Source: Methylotenera_A sp963701715
GTDB taxonomy: Bacteria; Pseudomonadota; Gammaproteobacteria; Burkholderiales; Methylophilaceae
Length of the DNA: 64,000 bases
Assembly (NCBI GenBank): GCA_963701715.1
Contig: CAVPAX010000007.1
Location: forward strand, 1-64,000
Direction: 5' to 3'
Position 1 is the stretch's first letter; each line of letters opens with the position of its first letter. Below, one piece after another: positions 27,257 through 34,797 of the stretch. Both the position numbers and the translations under genes were made by a program. The notes beneath the pieces are model-generated. The model had not been told where the DNA came from, searched no databases, and saw only the letters and a list, made by a program, of their open reading frames with translations.

Positions 27257-27976
27257 ATGAAAACTGCTTTAAATAAACCAAAATGTACAGATAAGACTTG
27301 GGAAGGTCGTGCCGACTGCGTTCATTGCGCGATACGTAATCAAGTCTTATTTGCTGACATTCCAATAGAAGAACTTGATCATCTAGTAAGCCCTATCAAA
27401 AACATAACTTATGCTGCGAATGCCGTTATATATCATTCTGGAGAAAAAAGTGAAGCCATCTACACTATACGCCAGGGGATAATCAAATTAGTTCAATATT
27501 TACCCAATGGCTCAGTACGTACCGTGCGCCTTTTAGGACAAAATGACATCGTCGGATTAGAAGGTTTGCTAGCACAGCCTTATCACCATACCGCTATCAC
27601 CTTGCAAGAGGTTAAATTATGCCGAATTCCACTTGATGTGATTTCTGCGCTTGAAAAAAATCACCCTGAACTGCACCGCCAATTCATGCTGCGCTGGCAG
27701 AGAAATCTGGAGGTAGCTGATCAATTTATCACGGAATTCTCAACTGGCACTGCTGAATCTCGAATTGCTAGACTGTTGCTATCTTTAGGAAATCCAGGTA
27801 ACGGATATTGCTTTAACCACATTGGAAGAGATGATATTGCTTCTATATTAGGGATTACGACGGAAACAGCAAGCCGAGTCATGGCAGATTTGCAGCGACG
27901 TGACATAATCAGCTGCATTTCAGGATTACCCTGCAATTGTAAGCCAGACAAACTGCGATTAATTGCAGATTCTTAA
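27257..27976 (+). CDS. CRP/FNR-family transcriptional regulator
   Basis: A 239-residue regulator with a cyclic-nucleotide-binding-like domain (about 30-150) and a helix-turn-helix (IGRDDIASILGITTETASRVMADLQRR). In the N-terminus Cys10, Cys21 and Cys24 are present (DCVHCAIRN), and a Cys in VKLCRIP aligns by context with the internal ligand Cys122 of E. coli FNR. The spacing is not the classical C-x2-C-x5-C, so an Fe-S cluster is possible but unproven. It ends with an extra CISGLPCNC segment. The recognition helix ETASRVMADL supports binding TTGAT-type half-sites, such as those at 23521 and 27024. Confidence 0.9.
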   Translation: MKTALNKPKCTDKTWEGRADCVHCAIRNQVLFADIPIEELDHLVSPIKNITYAANAVIYHSGEKSEAIYTIRQGIIKLVQYLPNGSVRTVRLLGQNDIVGLEGLLAQPYHHTAITLQEVKLCRIPLDVISALEKNHPELHRQFMLRWQRNLEVADQFITEFSTGTAESRIARLLLSLGNPGNGYCFNHIGRDDIASILGITTETASRVMADLQRRDIISCISGLPCNCKPDKLRLIADS

Positions 27977-28206
27977 AAGTGGCTCTAAATAAAATTTTAT
28001 GTGATAAGTTGAATTTCTTGTTAACAGATTTTGCCGTTTATTGCCATTTGAAAAAATGTTACACGTGGGTAAAATCATTACGACCCAAAACATACAATTA
28101 ACATTTAAATTATGGTGTGCTTTCTAATTGTAAACCATCATTAAACTAGTCACTGGCGCCAGCCCTCTCAAATGTTGAATGACACTCCAAATAATATGAA
28201 TAAATA

Positions 28207-28485
28207 TCAACGATGATGATAATACGGCTGCACGTAGTATGGACTCCAATAAGGATAGTTACACTGGTACTGTCTTTGAATGATGGTCTGTTCGTACTCT
28301 TTCTGGATACATTCTCTCCATGAATCCGTGTCATGTTCGAATCCTAGCTTTTCACAAGCAGGCCCATATACCTGAATCTTGTATTCCATTAATTTTGTTG
28401 CCCGATTCTGCTCGGCTACGGGGTTTGATGTACACCCTACAATCGATACGATTAGGCTTAATATGTAAATTCCACGAACTTTCAT
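28207..28485 (-). CDS. Small lipoprotein, hypothetical
   Basis: A 92-residue protein with a lipobox (VSIVGCTS, Cys about 18). The mature domain has three further Cys (GPACEKLG, WRECIQKEY, YQCNYP) and a Tyr/Pro/His-rich end. The segment around ACEKLGFEHDTDSWRECIQ resembles small lipoproteins common in gammaproteobacteria and betaproteobacteria, but I cannot name a family. A single gene with its own upstream region. Confidence 0.75.
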   Translation of the reverse strand: MKVRGIYILSLIVSIVGCTSNPVAEQNRATKLMEYKIQVYGPACEKLGFEHDTDSWRECIQKEYEQTIIQRQYQCNYPYWSPYYVQPYYHHR

Positions 28486-28548
28486 ATAGACTCCCTTAAC
28501 AGGTTGAGTAAAAATTCATTTTTCAGGGCGTAGTAAGCTGGCAAGAAA

Positions 28549-28932
28549 TCATTTCGACTCATCTACCATTTTGATAGTCTTTTCTTCAACTTCTTTGGCA
28601 ACTTCAGTTATTGCTGCATCTTGCGATAGTGAGGAAAGCATTTGTAATGGCCTGATTAGGCCAAGCATTGTTTTGCCTTTTTCTGTATATACCGAGATAC
28701 GACATGGTAATGCCATGTTTAGACGCATATCAGTGGATAAAACTTTTGCTGCCTGACCTGGGTTACAGACTTCAAATACTTTACACTCCTCATCAAATGC
28801 AATACCTTTATTGCGCAGTGTAGTTCCCAAATCGTGGACATATAATATTCCGAAGCCATTGCGCACAACTGCTGATTCAAGGTCTGTTGATGCTTGGCTA
28901 AATGACTTATTGGTTTCTACTATGTAATACAT
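28549..28932 (-). CDS. DUF302-family protein
   Basis: A 127-residue cytoplasmic or peripheral protein with the DUF302 pattern: an N-terminal Y(Y)IVETNKSFSQASTDLESAVVRNGFGIL, a central CKVFEVCNPGQAAKVLSTD, and LPCRISVYTEKGKTMLGLIRP. Biochemical role unknown for the family, although members often accompany sulfur or redox genes. The next gene downstream in the same orientation is the small lipoprotein gene at 28207; a c'-like cytochrome gene lies just upstream. Confidence 0.88.
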   Translation of the reverse strand: MYYIVETNKSFSQASTDLESAVVRNGFGILYVHDLGTTLRNKGIAFDEECKVFEVCNPGQAAKVLSTDMRLNMALPCRISVYTEKGKTMLGLIRPLQMLSSLSQDAAITEVAKEVEEKTIKMVDESK

Positions 28933-29003
28933 ATGATGCCTCGACTAAAGAAATGATGGAACGTACCTGAGTTCAGAATTGGACTTGCTAAGAAATAAGA
29001 GTT

Positions 29004-29480
29004 TTATGGATGCGCCACAGCTTCCTCTATTAGCTTAAAACTGGAATGGCAGGCGATACAGTTTTTCATAAGCAAATCTAATTGCCTTCGGCTATGAGCC
29101 GGATCTTTTAATTGCATAGCATCTGCTGCGATTTCATCGAATTTTTTTCTGGTATCAAATCCCAACGCCTTCATGGACAAAGGGATTTTAGATAGCAATG
29201 AGCCTGGTGTATTTTTTTCGGCAACCATTCCTGCTTTGGTAGCAAAGCTTGCAACAAGATTCATATCATTGTTGGTGATAGCTTCACTGACCGCTTGTGT
29301 ACTAATTAGAAAGTTACGCATTTCCTGCAAGATCAGATTCCGCTCGTCTTTACTCAGGACAACAGCCACTCGACTATCCTCAGATGAAGTAACGCTACCT
29401 TGTACAAACTTATATCCAATAATTGATAGTAATATCAATAGTACACAAATAATAACCCACAGAATTTTGTAATTTTTCAT
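29004..29480 (-). CDS. Cytochrome c'-like (c556-type) protein
   Basis: A 158-residue periplasmic protein with an N-terminal membrane anchor (WVIICVLLILLSIIGY) and a predicted helical bundle ending with a single CIACHSSF heme motif near the C-terminus. That placement is diagnostic of class II cytochromes (c' and c556). The distal ligand cannot be assigned by eye. Possibly an electron carrier or NO-binding protein. Near the DUF302 gene on the same strand. Confidence 0.85.
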   Translation of the reverse strand: MKNYKILWVIICVLLILLSIIGYKFVQGSVTSSEDSRVAVVLSKDERNLILQEMRNFLISTQAVSEAITNNDMNLVASFATKAGMVAEKNTPGSLLSKIPLSMKALGFDTRKKFDEIAADAMQLKDPAHSRRQLDLLMKNCIACHSSFKLIEEAVAHP

Positions 29481-29506
29481 AATTTACTGAACGAAAAGTT
29501 CAAGTA

Positions 29507-29526
29507 TAGAGCCGTTAAGGCTCTAT
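29507..29526. other. Short perfect hairpin between two minus-strand genes
   Basis: TAGAGCC-GTTAA-GGCTCTA. Neither strand has a convincing T run, so terminator function is weak; it may be a processing hairpin. Confidence 0.4.
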
Positions 29527-29527
29527 A

Positions 29528-29953
29528 TTAATTATAATCATCGCCCTTACGTCCGCCACCTCCGGGACCCATGCCATTTCCAGGACCCATACCGCCACCC
29601 CTTGCTGGCGACTCATCAGGTAACTCGACCCCACGCTCGCGTGCTCTTTCTTGCATTTTTTTGTGATGTTTAAGACGATAAGCCTCACGCTCTTGTTGAG
29701 TTTTCATATTACGCATCTTGGCGCGATGCTCGGCACGTTCTTGTGAAGTCATCAACTGACTTCCATAAATCCGCTCACGATCGCGGGTTCGATCTTGAAG
29801 TTTGGCACGATCCTGTTCTTGTGTCTGTGTTTGCTGTTGAATTCGATCTTGGGCTTGAGTTTGGGTGTGATCTTGATCTACGGCAAGCGCTACTGTCCCA
29901 CCTGTTAAGAACAAACTCGCAATTAAAGACGTCATTATATTTCGACTTTTCAA
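29528..29953 (-). CDS. Secreted charged Gln/Arg-rich protein
   Basis: About 141 residues. The start is a TTG at 29953, 6 bp after GGAG; the decayed paralogue at 23616 shows the same TTG-AAA-AGT start. A signal peptide ending ALAVDQ is followed by a Gln-rich region, then a charged helical block (QERAEHRAKMRNMKTQQER) and a Gly/Pro-rich tail (GMGPGNGMGPGGGGRKGDD). Low-complexity proteins of this composition occur in methylotrophs and nitrifiers; function unknown. Confidence 0.72.
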   Translation of the reverse strand: MKSRNIMTSLIASLFLTGGTVALAVDQDHTQTQAQDRIQQQTQTQEQDRAKLQDRTRDRERIYGSQLMTSQERAEHRAKMRNMKTQQEREAYRLKHHKKMQERARERGVELPDESPARGGGMGPGNGMGPGGGGRKGDDYN

Positions 29954-30264
29954 TTTGATCTCCAATCACATAAGTACTAGCATCAGTACAATTAATGTCA
30001 AATGCTATGTATTACCAGTCTAGTAGACCTAACTAGGTGAGTAAATTAGTGCAAGCACCTAGAAGCATTAATTTAATAAGCATTGGCAATCATTTGAAGT
30101 ACTCAGCGAATTCAGCTCGCATACAATGATTAAGTGAGAATAAAATAGGATTTATTTATTGATTATTGATTACTGTCTGCTTAGGGATATTCCGAGCGGT
30201 AAAATAAGTGTTATTAAAACACTACGTTGTCCGAAATTTTTATTTGGATGATAAACATTTAATA

Positions 30265-30492
30265 TCAACAACAGCCAGTTTTACATTTCTTATTTGGCTT
30301 CCACACTTTTAAAAACTCTTCTTTACTCATTGCCTTTACATTCAAATCACTTTGTAATTCACTATCAACAACATTCACTTGATAATGATTAAAATGAGCC
30401 AAATATTTATCATAAGCCCTATCAGCCCCCATAAACCCTGTTATCTTTGTCCATAACCATTTTTTAAATTTAAACATAGCAAATCCATCCAT
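30265..30492 (-). CDS. Small YbdD/YjiX-like protein with a Cys-rich tail
   Basis: 75 residues or fewer; an ATG at 30477 is an alternative start. Core pattern D.AYDKYLAHF followed by MSKEEFLKVW resembles the DUF466 (YbdD/YjiX) family linked to pyruvate/peptide transporter CstA and to KCU-tail selenoproteins. Here the tail is KCKTGCC with cysteine, not selenocysteine. No cstA gene is visible nearby. Family assignment is tentative. Confidence 0.55.
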   Translation of the reverse strand: MDGFAMFKFKKWLWTKITGFMGADRAYDKYLAHFNHYQVNVVDSELQSDLNVKAMSKEEFLKVWKPNKKCKTGCC

Positions 30493-30614
30493 TTTTTACT
30501 AACTCTTAATTTTTATTAAATATCAGCTCACTATGAGAGTGGTTTGGTTCAATTTGGTTCTAACGCAGCAATAATAGTATGTTATTATTTGAATTGAGAG
30601 TCCGCAATTGGCTG

Positions 30615-30715
30615 TTAGCTGTCAATGATAATAATCCAATTCCAGTTCTCATTTTTGTCTGAGTTGGTGAGCCAAATACATAAAAGGCTAGCGTTCATGC
30701 GCCAGCCTTTTTCAT
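30615..30715 (-). repeat. Dispersed hairpin/micro-ORF repeat, copy E
   Basis: Shares a 56-bp identical block with copy A, 26 kb away. On the minus strand the conserved ATGAAAAAG frame closes after eight codons, but an ATG inside the hairpin at 30698 opens a 27-codon frame ending WLTNSDKNENWNWIIIIDS and TAA at 30615. The plus strand carries the terminator-like hairpin GGCTAGCGTTCATGCGCCAGCC followed by five T. Confidence 0.75.
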
Positions 30716-30743
30716 TTCAGAATAGACCATGGCCAATTGCTAT

Positions 30744-30965
30744 TCAGTCATAATCATCAGAATCGTGCGAAATTCGTTCGACGGATGACTCCATTGCATC
30801 ATGCCCAGCATTCTCTAGCTTAATTCTATATTCACACGTTGGAAGGTGGCCTTCTAGCCGGCCATTGATAATTGTTGTCTCCATTTTGCAGTAAACACAG
30901 CGATACTTGTGCATTTGGCCTTCAAAAGGCTCTTGAGGGTAATCAATATAGTAAAGTTTTTTCAT
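30744..30965 (-). CDS. Small zinc-ribbon-like hypothetical protein
   Basis: About 73 residues, starting at the ATG at 30965 (GGAGG 10 bp upstream; a longer frame is unlikely). CVYCKMETTIINGRLEGH with a later C forms a C-x2-C...H-x4-C arrangement suitable for one zinc ion. Acidic C-terminus. No family recognised. It lies just upstream of repeat copy E in its own direction. Confidence 0.65.
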   Translation of the reverse strand: MKKLYYIDYPQEPFEGQMHKYRCVYCKMETTIINGRLEGHLPTCEYRIKLENAGHDAMESSVERISHDSDDYD

Positions 30966-31089
30966 TTCTTTTATTCCTCCAACATTACTCAATACTAACA
31001 ACCTATAAATTATATGTTTCTTAAATGAGCTTGGATTGAGAAAAACTATTCTTATTAATTAATTCATTGTCCATACTTAATTAAAAATA

Positions 31090-31119
31090 CAAAAAACACT
31101 TACAGCTAAGTTAAGTGCT
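31090..31119 (-). terminator. Intrinsic terminator
   Basis: Minus strand: CACTTA (31112-31117), loop, TAAGTG (31097-31102), then six T. It follows the FemAB-like gene. Confidence 0.75.
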
Positions 31120-31149
31120 TATATTCTTTTACACATCAATAATACATAT

Positions 31150-32295
31150 TTATTCTACAAGGTTTGTGATAACCATCGGTTGAGTTTCTTGATCGGCATA
31201 AAGACCACGGATTGTTTCAATAAGATGCTTGCTTGGCGGCTTTAGGCAATGCAGGTAGACCTTATAAAGTCCGCCATAACCCATTTCATGGTAACGCGCA
31301 CTAACCTCCTCGTCCGTTTTTCCTTCTGGAATGCCAAGATGTAGGGTGACCTTACCGCTTTCTAGAGCGAAAAGCGGGGCATCCCAAAAGAATTGAGCAG
31401 CACCTGATTTTGGTGGTTTTAAATAAAAATAATTAAAACTACCATCAATGGCTAAAAAGCCTTTCCGACGTCTCTTCCATTCGATTAACCCGGCCCCTGG
31501 CCTTGCCAAACTTACCCCGTAATCACAGTAGTCATATCCGTTTTTGATGGCTGATTCAAGCGCGAGATGCAGATTGATAGAATTGACATCTCCCCAACGC
31601 TTATAATCAGAAAACACGGTTTCTGGATAACCCAGACGGTTCACATGCCAGTAACGCTTGCCTTGGCGAATATAAAAATTCCCAAAATGGCAACCCACCT
31701 TATCTTCACCTTGATATAATAAGTCTAGTCGGCCATATTGTGGTTGTGCAAATTTTCTTACTTCATCAAGATTAAGTTGCGCCGCTCCTAAATCATGACG
31801 TGCTGTCGCATATGGCCTAAGCATTTCACGTTCAATGGTATCTATTTTCGCACTATCGTCTACTGTCTCATAGCGATACTCAGACCTTTGTCCAGTGATG
31901 GAGCGCCGCAAACTGCGGGAGTAAGTGGCCAGAATGTCATCAACGGTTCGTCCCAACTTGACAATGGTAGTCAAAGTGCATGGTATACACAGTGCGTCTC
32001 GCATGGGGAATTCGCTTACAAAGACCTCTCCTGAAGTTGTGCCAGTAGTTTTCGTAACATTATCTGTGTTGCTTTTACTACCAAGCAATGCGATCAATAA
32101 AGGTTTTTTTTCCGGTCTACCCAAATAATGAATAGTTGTTAAATTAGTGTCACTTAAGGGAAATTTAAAGGTTTTCCATTTCCAAAAACATAACCCAGAT
32201 AAAAAACTGAGGGCCCGTCCCTTCTTTTGCTTTACTTCAAATCGAATTGAAGGTGAAACGAGAGATTTTGCTAGGGAGATAACTTGGTTTATCAT
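31150..32295 (-). CDS. FemAB/GNAT-like acyltransferase family protein
   Basis: A 381-residue cytoplasmic protein with a GNAT-like fold of the FemAB/CelD type. The recognisable part is about residues 190-290, with KVGCHFGNFYIRQGKRYWHV, then NLHLALESAIKNGYDYCDYG and ARPGAGLIEWKRRRKGF, which resembles the core of cellulose- and EPS-associated acetyltransferases. Such proteins add acyl or amino-acyl groups to polysaccharides or peptidoglycan. It stands alone with a terminator, 9 kb from the EPS locus, so the substrate is unknown. Confidence 0.72.
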   Translation of the reverse strand: MINQVISLAKSLVSPSIRFEVKQKKGRALSFLSGLCFWKWKTFKFPLSDTNLTTIHYLGRPEKKPLLIALLGSKSNTDNVTKTTGTTSGEVFVSEFPMRDALCIPCTLTTIVKLGRTVDDILATYSRSLRRSITGQRSEYRYETVDDSAKIDTIEREMLRPYATARHDLGAAQLNLDEVRKFAQPQYGRLDLLYQGEDKVGCHFGNFYIRQGKRYWHVNRLGYPETVFSDYKRWGDVNSINLHLALESAIKNGYDYCDYGVSLARPGAGLIEWKRRRKGFLAIDGSFNYFYLKPPKSGAAQFFWDAPLFALESGKVTLHLGIPEGKTDEEVSARYHEMGYGGLYKVYLHCLKPPSKHLIETIRGLYADQETQPMVITNLVE

Positions 32296-32465
32296 TTTTG
32301 ATTAATGTATAAGTTTTTGTAGACAGGGCTGAATTGAAATACTACTTCATAGTGCTTTTAGAATACATGTATATAGTAGCTGAAATAAATGTGAAAAAAA
32401 CTTCCTCCTATTTAAATTTAGTAAAAAAAACCATATTGCCTAAAAAGAATTAATACCCTATATAT

Positions 32466-32921
32466 ATGACAAATCGACTTTTTATATTAACAATATTAAT
32501 TGCGGCTCTAACTTCGTGTTTTGGTGAAAAGCCATACAATGAATCAGCTGATGCTAAAGCGGACATTAGCAAGGCGCTTGAAGAGGCTAAAGTTGAGAAC
32601 CTGCCTGTAGTTTTAATTTTTGGTGCAAATTGGTGTCCAGAGTGCCGCGCCTTAAGCAAAGAAATTGGTACAGGGAAGAGTGCCGCAAAGATAGCAAATG
32701 AATTTAAAGTGGTGAAAGTTGATGTCGGAAATTTCGATCACAATCTGGATATTGCAAAAACTTACGGCAACCCAATCAATGGCGGGATTCCAGGCGGGAC
32801 TTTTTTAACTTCGGATAATAAAGTGCTATATGTCACTAAGCGCGGTGAACTAAGCGCTGCTAACAAAAAAGGTGCCGAAGGGATTTACGATTTTCTGAAA
32901 AAAGCTTCAGGAAAAAATTAA
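32466..32921 (+). CDS. Thioredoxin-like lipoprotein
   Basis: A 151-residue envelope protein with a lipobox (ALTSCFG, Cys about 18) and a thioredoxin fold containing the active site WCPEC (about residues 57-61), then VVKVDVGNF and the cis-Pro region GGIPGGTF. Probably a periplasmic disulfide reductase or oxidase; the partner is unknown. A strong terminator follows. Confidence 0.88.
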   Translation: MTNRLFILTILIAALTSCFGEKPYNESADAKADISKALEEAKVENLPVVLIFGANWCPECRALSKEIGTGKSAAKIANEFKVVKVDVGNFDHNLDIAKTYGNPINGGIPGGTFLTSDNKVLYVTKRGELSAANKKGAEGIYDFLKKASGKN

Positions 32922-33007
32922 TCTGATTTCTGACTATTCGAATTTTAGCTATAAAATACTGAGTAATTAAGTCAGATATTTTAAGTCGCCTGACGGCTAG
33001 AATAAAT

Positions 33008-33037
33008 AAAAAATGGCCCAATTAAGGGCCATTTTTA
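33008..33037. terminator. Bidirectional intrinsic terminator
   Basis: AATGGCCC (33012-33019), 6-nt loop, GGGCCATT (33026-33033), with A runs on the left and T runs on the right. It can end both the thioredoxin-like gene and convergent cspA. Confidence 0.85.
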
Positions 33038-33093
33038 AGAATTCTATGTTTAGAATCCGTTAGTTTGAATGCAGGTTTAAACCTGCACAGCTA

Positions 33094-33297
33094 TTACGCT
33101 TTTTGAATGTTAGAAGCTTGTTTGCCTTTTGGGCCTTCTGTCACGTCAAAACTAACGCGATCATTTTCTTTCAAACTTTTGTAACCGCTATCCACGATAG
33201 CTGAAAAATGTGCGAATAAATCGTCACCACCTGCATCAGGAGTAATGAAACCAAAACCTTTAGAGTCATTAAACCACTTTACAATACCTGTTGCCAT
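33094..33297 (-). CDS. cspA: Cold-shock protein (CspA family)
   Basis: A 67-residue single OB-fold RNA chaperone. RNP1 KGFGFIT and RNP2 DLFAHFSAI are intact. It resolves mRNA secondary structure in the cold. The long structured leader upstream (see next entry) is typical of the family. Confidence 0.97.
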   Translation of the reverse strand: MATGIVKWFNDSKGFGFITPDAGGDDLFAHFSAIVDSGYKSLKENDRVSFDVTEGPKGKQASNIQKA

Positions 33298-33434
33298 AAT
33301 ATTACTTTCTTACTTTAAAAAGGGAGGCACCCAAAAAAGTTTCTACTTCCAAAAAAAATGAGTCCTAAGGACCCAATAAATTAAAAATCTAAACGCCTAA
33401 GCGTCTTTGTACGGACTATCTGCACATAAGTCAA
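33298..33434 (-). promoter_or_regulatory. cspA promoter and long 5' leader
   Basis: Minus-strand promoter: -35 TTGACT (33429-33434), 17-bp spacer, -10 TACAAA (33406-33411). The resulting leader of about 100 nt contains ACGCTTAGGCGT and GTCCTTAGGAC (33362-33372) palindromes and poly-T stretches. Long leaders of this kind thermoregulate cspA-type mRNAs; that role here is inferred. Confidence 0.65.
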
Positions 33435-33609
33435 GCAATATCAACATTTATTTTTAATATTCTCGCAATTGATTGCTTATTCTTGCCCGCAAGACTATAC
33501 TGCGCCTGCGTTTGGTAGTGTCTATGCGCTTTGTTGTTTTTTCTTCCTACACTATTCCCTTTGCTTGCAATTGCTTCATACGGGTCTCAACTGATAATTG
33601 GAGTAGTGT
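33298..33609. other. cspA-infA divergent region
   Basis: A 312-bp gap. The left part is the cspA leader and promoter. The right part should hold the infA promoter, of which I see only a GGAG ribosome site 9 bp before the ATG; no further structured element. Confidence 0.5.
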
Positions 33610-33870
33610 ATGGCAAAAGAAGAATTAATTGAAATGAGTGGCGTAGTGGATGAAATTTTACCTGACTCGCGCTACCGCGTAACGTTGGATAACGGCCACA
33701 AGCTGGTAGCTTATACAGGCGGTAAGATGAAAAAAAATCATATCCGCATTCTGGCAGGTGATAAGGTGACACTTGAGCTATCGCCTTACGATATTAATAA
33801 CGGCCGCATTACGTTCAGGCATATCGAAACTAAAACCGCTTATAGCCCACCTAAAAGACGCACGTATTAA
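33610..33870 (+). CDS. infA: Translation initiation factor IF-1 (long paralogue)
   Basis: OB-fold initiation factor, 86 residues against about 72 for the canonical form. The core (MAKEELIEMSGVVDEILPD, NGHKLVAYTGGKMKKNHIRI, GDKVTLELSPYD) is intact, and a basic C-terminal extension ends PPKRRTY. Long extra IF-1 copies, distinct from the one in the ribosomal-protein cluster, are common in betaproteobacteria and often lie near csp genes. Possibly cold-related RNA binding. Confidence 0.93.
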   Translation: MAKEELIEMSGVVDEILPDSRYRVTLDNGHKLVAYTGGKMKKNHIRILAGDKVTLELSPYDINNGRITFRHIETKTAYSPPKRRTY

Positions 33871-33994
33871 TTCTTCCGGGAACAATTCACATTGTTCCCA
33901 AAACTTTAGCCTCATTTACCGGTCAACCAAGACATAGAAGTAGCCGTTAAATCGGCTAATGCTTATGACCGTCGTTTATTAAAGGAAAAAAATC

Positions 33995-34690
33995 ATGCCT
34001 ATAAATATCCATAAAAACATTTTGACAGCGTCCGTGTTAGTTGCTTTCACACTAAGCGGTTGTGCCAATATGACAGAAACCCAAAAAGACACTGCGAAAG
34101 GCGCTGGCATCGGTGCAGCCGGTGGTGCAGTAATAGGCGCGGTAGCAGGTGGCAAAAAAGGTGCAGTAATAGGCGCCGCTGTTGGCGGTGTGGCTGGCGG
34201 TGTGGCAGGCAACGTGTGGTCTAAACGCATGCAGGAGCAGAAGAAACAAATGGAGGAAGCCACTGCCGGCACGGGTGTTACAGTATCCCAAACACCTGAT
34301 AACCGTCTGAAATTGGATATTCCAAGTGATATTTCTTTTGACGTTAATCGTGCAGATATCAAACCAAACTTCAGAACAGTGCTGGATACCTTTGCCGATG
34401 GTTTAAATAAGAATCCGACTGCGACTGTCACAATTATTGGACATACTGACAGTTCTGGCACCGATGCCATTAACAACCCCCTATCTATTAATCGTGCTGC
34501 AGCAACGCGCGACTACCTAACCTCAAGAGGTGTTGTTGTAAGCCGTATTGCAATAGATGGCCGTGGATCACGTGAACCATTGGTGGCAAATGACTCGCCT
34601 GCCAATAAAGCCAAAAATCGCCGCGTCGAAATATTTGTGGCAGAGCCTGCACCCACACAGCCAGCAGCACCTCAGCAACCTGCGTCTTAA
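33995..34690 (+). CDS. OmpA-family lipoprotein with glycine zipper
   Basis: A 231-residue YiaD-like outer-membrane lipoprotein. Lipobox TLSGCANM (Cys about 23), then glycine-zipper repeats (GAGIGAAGGAVIGAVAGG, about 35-75), and an OmpA domain (about 105-215) with the peptidoglycan-binding motif TDSSGTDAINNPLSINRAAATR...RGSREP. A Pro/Ala-rich tail follows. It anchors the outer membrane to peptidoglycan. A strong terminator follows. Confidence 0.93.
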   Translation: MPINIHKNILTASVLVAFTLSGCANMTETQKDTAKGAGIGAAGGAVIGAVAGGKKGAVIGAAVGGVAGGVAGNVWSKRMQEQKKQMEEATAGTGVTVSQTPDNRLKLDIPSDISFDVNRADIKPNFRTVLDTFADGLNKNPTATVTIIGHTDSSGTDAINNPLSINRAAATRDYLTSRGVVVSRIAIDGRGSREPLVANDSPANKAKNRRVEIFVAEPAPTQPAAPQQPAS

Positions 34691-34712
34691 AACCGACGCG
34701 GGTGTAGTTTTT

Positions 34713-34743
34713 TAAAAAGCCAGCATATATGCTGGCTTTTTTG
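34713..34743 (+). terminator. Intrinsic terminator
   Basis: Perfect palindrome AAAGCCAGCATA/TATGCTGGCTTT followed by a T run; it ends the OmpA lipoprotein gene. Confidence 0.88.
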
Positions 34744-34797
34744 TTATGGAAATGTGCAATGCCATTATAATAACGCCCTTATTTTAGGTACATCAGT

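Noticed and set aside
12697..30715. Dispersed repeats as a CRISPR array or integron attC sites
   Set aside because: Copies are kilobases apart without regular spacers, and lack the RYYYAAC/GTTRRRY core pairing of attC sites.
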